Source of the DNA: Dehalococcoidia bacterium
GTDB lineage: Bacteria; Chloroflexota; Dehalococcoidia; Dehalococcoidales; G020351185
Length of the DNA: 11,376 nt
Assembly (NCBI GenBank): GCA_030640385.1
Contig: DAOWJL010000039.1
Coordinates: 1-11,376, forward strand
Direction of reading: 5' to 3'
The translations under genes were made by a program, and so were the position numbers. The notes beneath the pieces were generated by a model. It saw only the letters and a program-made list of their open reading frames with translations, had not been told where the DNA came from and did not search any database. Shown in pieces: positions 8,804-11,376 of the stretch. Position 1 is the stretch's first letter. Each line of letters starts with the position of its first letter.

Positions 8804-9184
8804 ATGCGCAACCTGAACCTGAAGGTAGCCCTGATTATCTACGGAGCGATACATATAGTCTGGGGCATTATGATGCTCTTTACGCCAGACAGAATGACAG
8901 AATTCTCCGGCTTCGAGATAGCAAATTCCGCCGAGTATTTCCTTGTCCTGCTGGGCGCCGCCTTTATCGCTGCCGGCGTCTGGTTTATTCTGACCGCCCT
9001 TAACATTGTGAATAATGCCGGCGGTATCAGGTTTGCCGTGTTGTGGTCGGCTTTAATGCTGATAGCGCCGTTGTTCAGCCTCTGGCTGGATTACATAGAC
9101 TTCGGCCACATATGGTTTATAGTGGTAATAAACGCCGTTTTCTGCGGGGTTTTCCTTGTGTTCTATCCCCGCGTTACAGACTAG
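8804..9184 (+). CDS. small four-span membrane protein, function unknown
   Basis: 126-residue hydrophobic protein with four predicted membrane helices at about 6-26, 44-65, 76-95 and 100-121, joined by short loops. The longest loop, between spans 1 and 2, holds Thr-Pro-Asp-Arg-Met-Thr-Glu-Phe-Ser-Gly-Phe. The general pattern (two helical hairpins, Gly-Ala-rich second span) is common among small unassigned membrane proteins, and I cannot name a family. AGGAGGT (8790-8796) lies 7 nt before ATG 8804, a very strong ribosome site. With its own promoter upstream it is probably a separate transcription unit from the 7984 gene. It converges with valS, only 5 bp separating the stop codons. Confidence 0.85.
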   Translation: MRNLNLKVALIIYGAIHIVWGIMMLFTPDRMTEFSGFEIANSAEYFLVLLGAAFIAAGVWFILTALNIVNNAGGIRFAVLWSALMLIAPLFSLWLDYIDFGHIWFIVVINAVFCGVFLVFYPRVTD

Positions 9185-9192
9185 CCGGGCTA
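9182..9192. other. 11-bp palindrome holding both convergent stop codons
   Basis: TAGCC-G-GGCTA is symmetric about its central G. It supplies the TAG of the membrane-protein gene on the plus strand (9182-9184) and the TAG of valS on the minus strand (reverse complement of 9190-9192). It is too short, and lacks T-runs, to be called an intrinsic terminator. Confidence 0.7.
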
Positions 9193-11376
9193 AAGCCTTT
9201 TCAGATGTTCTTTCAGCCGCCCGAGGCTGTCTTTGGCGAATAGCAGCTTGGCTTTCTCTTTATCAACGACAGCCTGCGGCGCTTTTGTCAGGAAAGCCTT
9301 GTTACTTAACATCTTTTCAAGCCGACTAACATCAGCCTGCATTTGCCCTATCTCTTTATTCAGTCTCTGCTGCTCGGCTTGCATGTCTACCATGCTCGCC
9401 ATCGGGATTACCACTTCGGCTTCACTCAACACCAGTATAAGGGCATTTTCAACCGCATGCTCTTCTTTTTTGTCAAATATTTTTACGCTTGCCTTTGTCA
9501 GCTTCTGAATAACCCGAGTATAGGCAGTGATTGCCGGCTTCAGCTCGGTAATGTATATATCTGCATCTATCAATTTGTTGGCTTCAACATCATGCTGGGC
9601 ACGGGCGTTGCGGATAGAGCGCACTATCTCTATTACAACTGCCATAACCCGTTCTGCTTCTCTGTCTCTGGTAGTTTTATCGGCTTCGGGGTAAGCGGCT
9701 ATCATTATAGAATCAGCCGATTGTTCATTGCCAGGTAAGTTATTCTTTATATTCTGCCACAGCTCTTCGGTAATAAAAGGCATGAACGGGTGAAGCAGGC
9801 GCAGTGATTTTTCCAGAACATGAACCAGCACCGGCACGGGTGAAGAACCAATCGAATCATCACCAAGACGAATCTTCGCCATCTCAATATACCAGTCGCA
9901 GAACTCGCCCCAGAGGAAATCGTGTATCTGGCGCTGCGCTTCGCCGAACTGGTAGTCTCGCATCAGCCGGTTAACATCGGCTATGGTGCCGTTTAAACGG
10001 CTTATTATCCAGCGGTCTTCCAGCGGCAACAAAATCTGCTTTATATTCATATCGCCGTTATAGGACTGGCTACTCCTGAGGACAAAGCGCGTCGCATTCC
10101 ACAGCTTGTTGGCAAAGTTACGCCCCGCCTCCAGCTTGGTGGTTGATAGCTTGGTATCGTTGCCCGGCGAGGTGCCGGTGGATACGGCAAAGCGCAGAGC
10201 ATCGGTGCCGTACTTCTCAAGTGTATCAATCGGATTGAGCACGTTACCGCGAAGCTTGCTCATTTTTTCTCCCCTCTCGTCACGTATCAGCCCGTGGAGA
10301 TAGACGACACTGAAGGGGATGTTACCGGTGTCCTCAATACCCATCATAATCATTCTGGCTACCCAGAAAAAGAGTATGTCATAGCCGGTCTCCATTACCG
10401 TTGTCGGGTAGAAATAGCGCAAATCTTGGCTGTCATCGGGCCAGCCCAGGGTGGAATGAGTCCACAGCGCCGAACTGAACCAGGTATCCAGCACATCGGG
10501 GTCCTGTTCTATATCGGTTGCGCCACAGCTATGGCAGGCAGTGGCATCCTCGACACTGACCGTTAACTGTCCGCATCTACGGCAGTACCATACAGGGATA
10601 CGATGCCCCCACCACAGCTGTCGGGAGATACACCAGTCACGTATATTCTCCATCCAGTTGAGGTACACCTTTATAAATCGTTGCGGTATAATCTTTATAC
10701 TGCCGCCGGTAACGGCTTCTATAGCCGGTTTTACCAGCGGTGCCACCCTGACGAACCACTGCTGGCTGGCTATCGGCTCAATAACAGTGCGGCAACGCTG
10801 ACAGTGGCCTACGGAGTGGGAGTAAGGTTCGATTTTCACCAGGAGCCCTTCCCTTTCCAGGTCTTCCAGTATTGCCTTGCGGGCTTCAAAGCGGTCAAGC
10901 CCTTTATAGGGGCCGGCATTTTCATTCATGGTGGCATCCAGATTTAATATATTTATTTCCTCTAATCCCTGCCGTCGGGCAACCTCGAAGTCAACCGGGT
11001 CGTGAGCCGGTGTGATTTTAACGGCGCCGGTGCCGAACTGCGGGTGAACCGCTTCATCAGCTACAATGGGTATTACACGTTTTACCGCCGGCAGGATAAC
11101 TTTTTTACCTATTAAAGCCTTGAACCGTTTGTCGTCCGGGTTGACGGCGACGGCGGTATCACCGAGTATCGTCTCGGGGCGAGTGGTGGCAACGGTTATA
11201 TACTTATCGTTATCTTCAGCCAGTGGATAGCGGACATAATACAGGTTGCCCATCAGCTCCTGGTAGTCCACCTCAAGGTCGGACAGGGCGGTGGCGCAGC
11301 GGGGGCACCAGTTTATAATGCGTTCCCCGCGATAGATAAGCCCCTTCTTGTAAAGGTTAACAAAGACAGTTCGTAC
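9190..11376 (-). CDS. valS: valyl-tRNA synthetase, C-terminal 728 residues (5' end outside window)
   Basis: Class I aminoacyl-tRNA synthetase joining valine to tRNA-Val. The frame is open to the right edge; a possible internal GTG at 11271 is not the start, because the family sequence Lys-Gly-Leu-Ile-Tyr-Arg-Gly-Glu-Arg continues upstream. About 150 residues with the HIGH motif are missing. In order from the edge: the connective/editing domain with Thr-Thr-Arg-Pro-Glu-Thr (visible 64-69) and Gly-Thr-Gly-Ala-Val-Lys-Ile-Thr-Pro-Ala-His-Asp; cysteine pairs (Cys-Pro-Arg-Cys, Cys-Gln-Arg-Cys, Cys-Arg-Arg-Cys, Cys-His-Ser-Cys) likely binding zinc; Leu-Asp-Thr-Trp-Phe-Ser-Ser; the KMSKS-type loop, here Lys-Met-Ser-Lys-Leu-Arg-Gly-Asn (10266 downward); the helical anticodon-binding domain; and the C-terminal coiled-coil arm that contacts tRNA. 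Leucine at the fifth KMSKS position is unusual. Confidence 0.97.
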   Translation of the reverse strand, partial: VRTVFVNLYKKGLIYRGERIINWCPRCATALSDLEVDYQELMGNLYYVRYPLAEDNDKYITVATTRPETILGDTAVAVNPDDKRFKALIGKKVILPAVKRVIPIVADEAVHPQFGTGAVKITPAHDPVDFEVARRQGLEEINILNLDATMNENAGPYKGLDRFEARKAILEDLEREGLLVKIEPYSHSVGHCQRCRTVIEPIASQQWFVRVAPLVKPAIEAVTGGSIKIIPQRFIKVYLNWMENIRDWCISRQLWWGHRIPVWYCRRCGQLTVSVEDATACHSCGATDIEQDPDVLDTWFSSALWTHSTLGWPDDSQDLRYFYPTTVMETGYDILFFWVARMIMMGIEDTGNIPFSVVYLHGLIRDERGEKMSKLRGNVLNPIDTLEKYGTDALRFAVSTGTSPGNDTKLSTTKLEAGRNFANKLWNATRFVLRSSQSYNGDMNIKQILLPLEDRWIISRLNGTIADVNRLMRDYQFGEAQRQIHDFLWGEFCDWYIEMAKIRLGDDSIGSSPVPVLVHVLEKSLRLLHPFMPFITEELWQNIKNNLPGNEQSADSIMIAAYPEADKTTRDREAERVMAVVIEIVRSIRNARAQHDVEANKLIDADIYITELKPAITAYTRVIQKLTKASVKIFDKKEEHAVENALILVLSEAEVVIPMASMVDMQAEQQRLNKEIGQMQADVSRLEKMLSNKAFLTKAPQAVVDKEKAKLLFAKDSLGRLKEHLKRL

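Noticed and set aside
9233..10947. Several plus-strand frames opposite valS
   Set aside because: All are antisense shadows of a strongly conserved synthetase frame and lack ribosome sites.

Overview
The window looks like chromosomal DNA of a bacterium from the Chloroflexota, probably Dehalococcoidia-like. This is inferred from the general character of the SecA, GlyA, Prs and ValS proteins and from a GtrA/PMT-type mannosyltransferase pair; no database search was possible, so the assignment is moderate. Most of the window is ordinary core genome. Genes are tightly packed, often overlap by 8-19 nt, and are G+C-rich where I counted (about 62-63% in 60-base samples of secA and the 7984 gene).

Layout. 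(1) 3-1744: the end of a GtrA-like membrane protein overlaps a multi-membrane-span PMT-family (GT39-like) glycosyltransferase, a probable surface or protein glycosylation pair. (2) 1785-6850: a compact run of glyA, prs, a small DUF2007-like protein and secA. It serves one-carbon and nucleotide-precursor metabolism (serine hydroxymethyltransferase, PRPP synthetase) and protein export. A perfect 12-bp inverted repeat sits between the PMT gene and glyA. (3) 6862-7966: an A+T-rich island (32-33% G+C in two hand-counted 60-base lines). It holds a 61-residue cysteine-rich protein and a 292-codon reading frame with an EVE-like N-terminal domain and a PD-(D/E)XK-like C-terminal domain. That frame is broken by a single in-frame TGA. 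(4) 7984-9184: a 230-residue protein of unknown function, then a four-span membrane protein with its own near-consensus sigma-70-type promoter. (5) 9190-11376, minus strand: the C-terminal four fifths of valyl-tRNA synthetase, cut by the right edge and converging on the membrane-protein gene with only 5 bp between the stop codons.

The part most worth attention is the island after secA. The broken frame reads as a candidate modification-dependent (type IV-like) restriction nuclease: an EVE/PUA-like reader of modified bases joined to a nuclease fold. The TGA falls exactly where this kind of EVE domain appears to carry a tryptophan (Leu-[Trp]-Pro-Glu-Glu), so one G-to-A change explains it. The rest of the frame is intact for 222 codons downstream, which points to a recent nonsense mutation, a sequencing error or readthrough rather than old decay.
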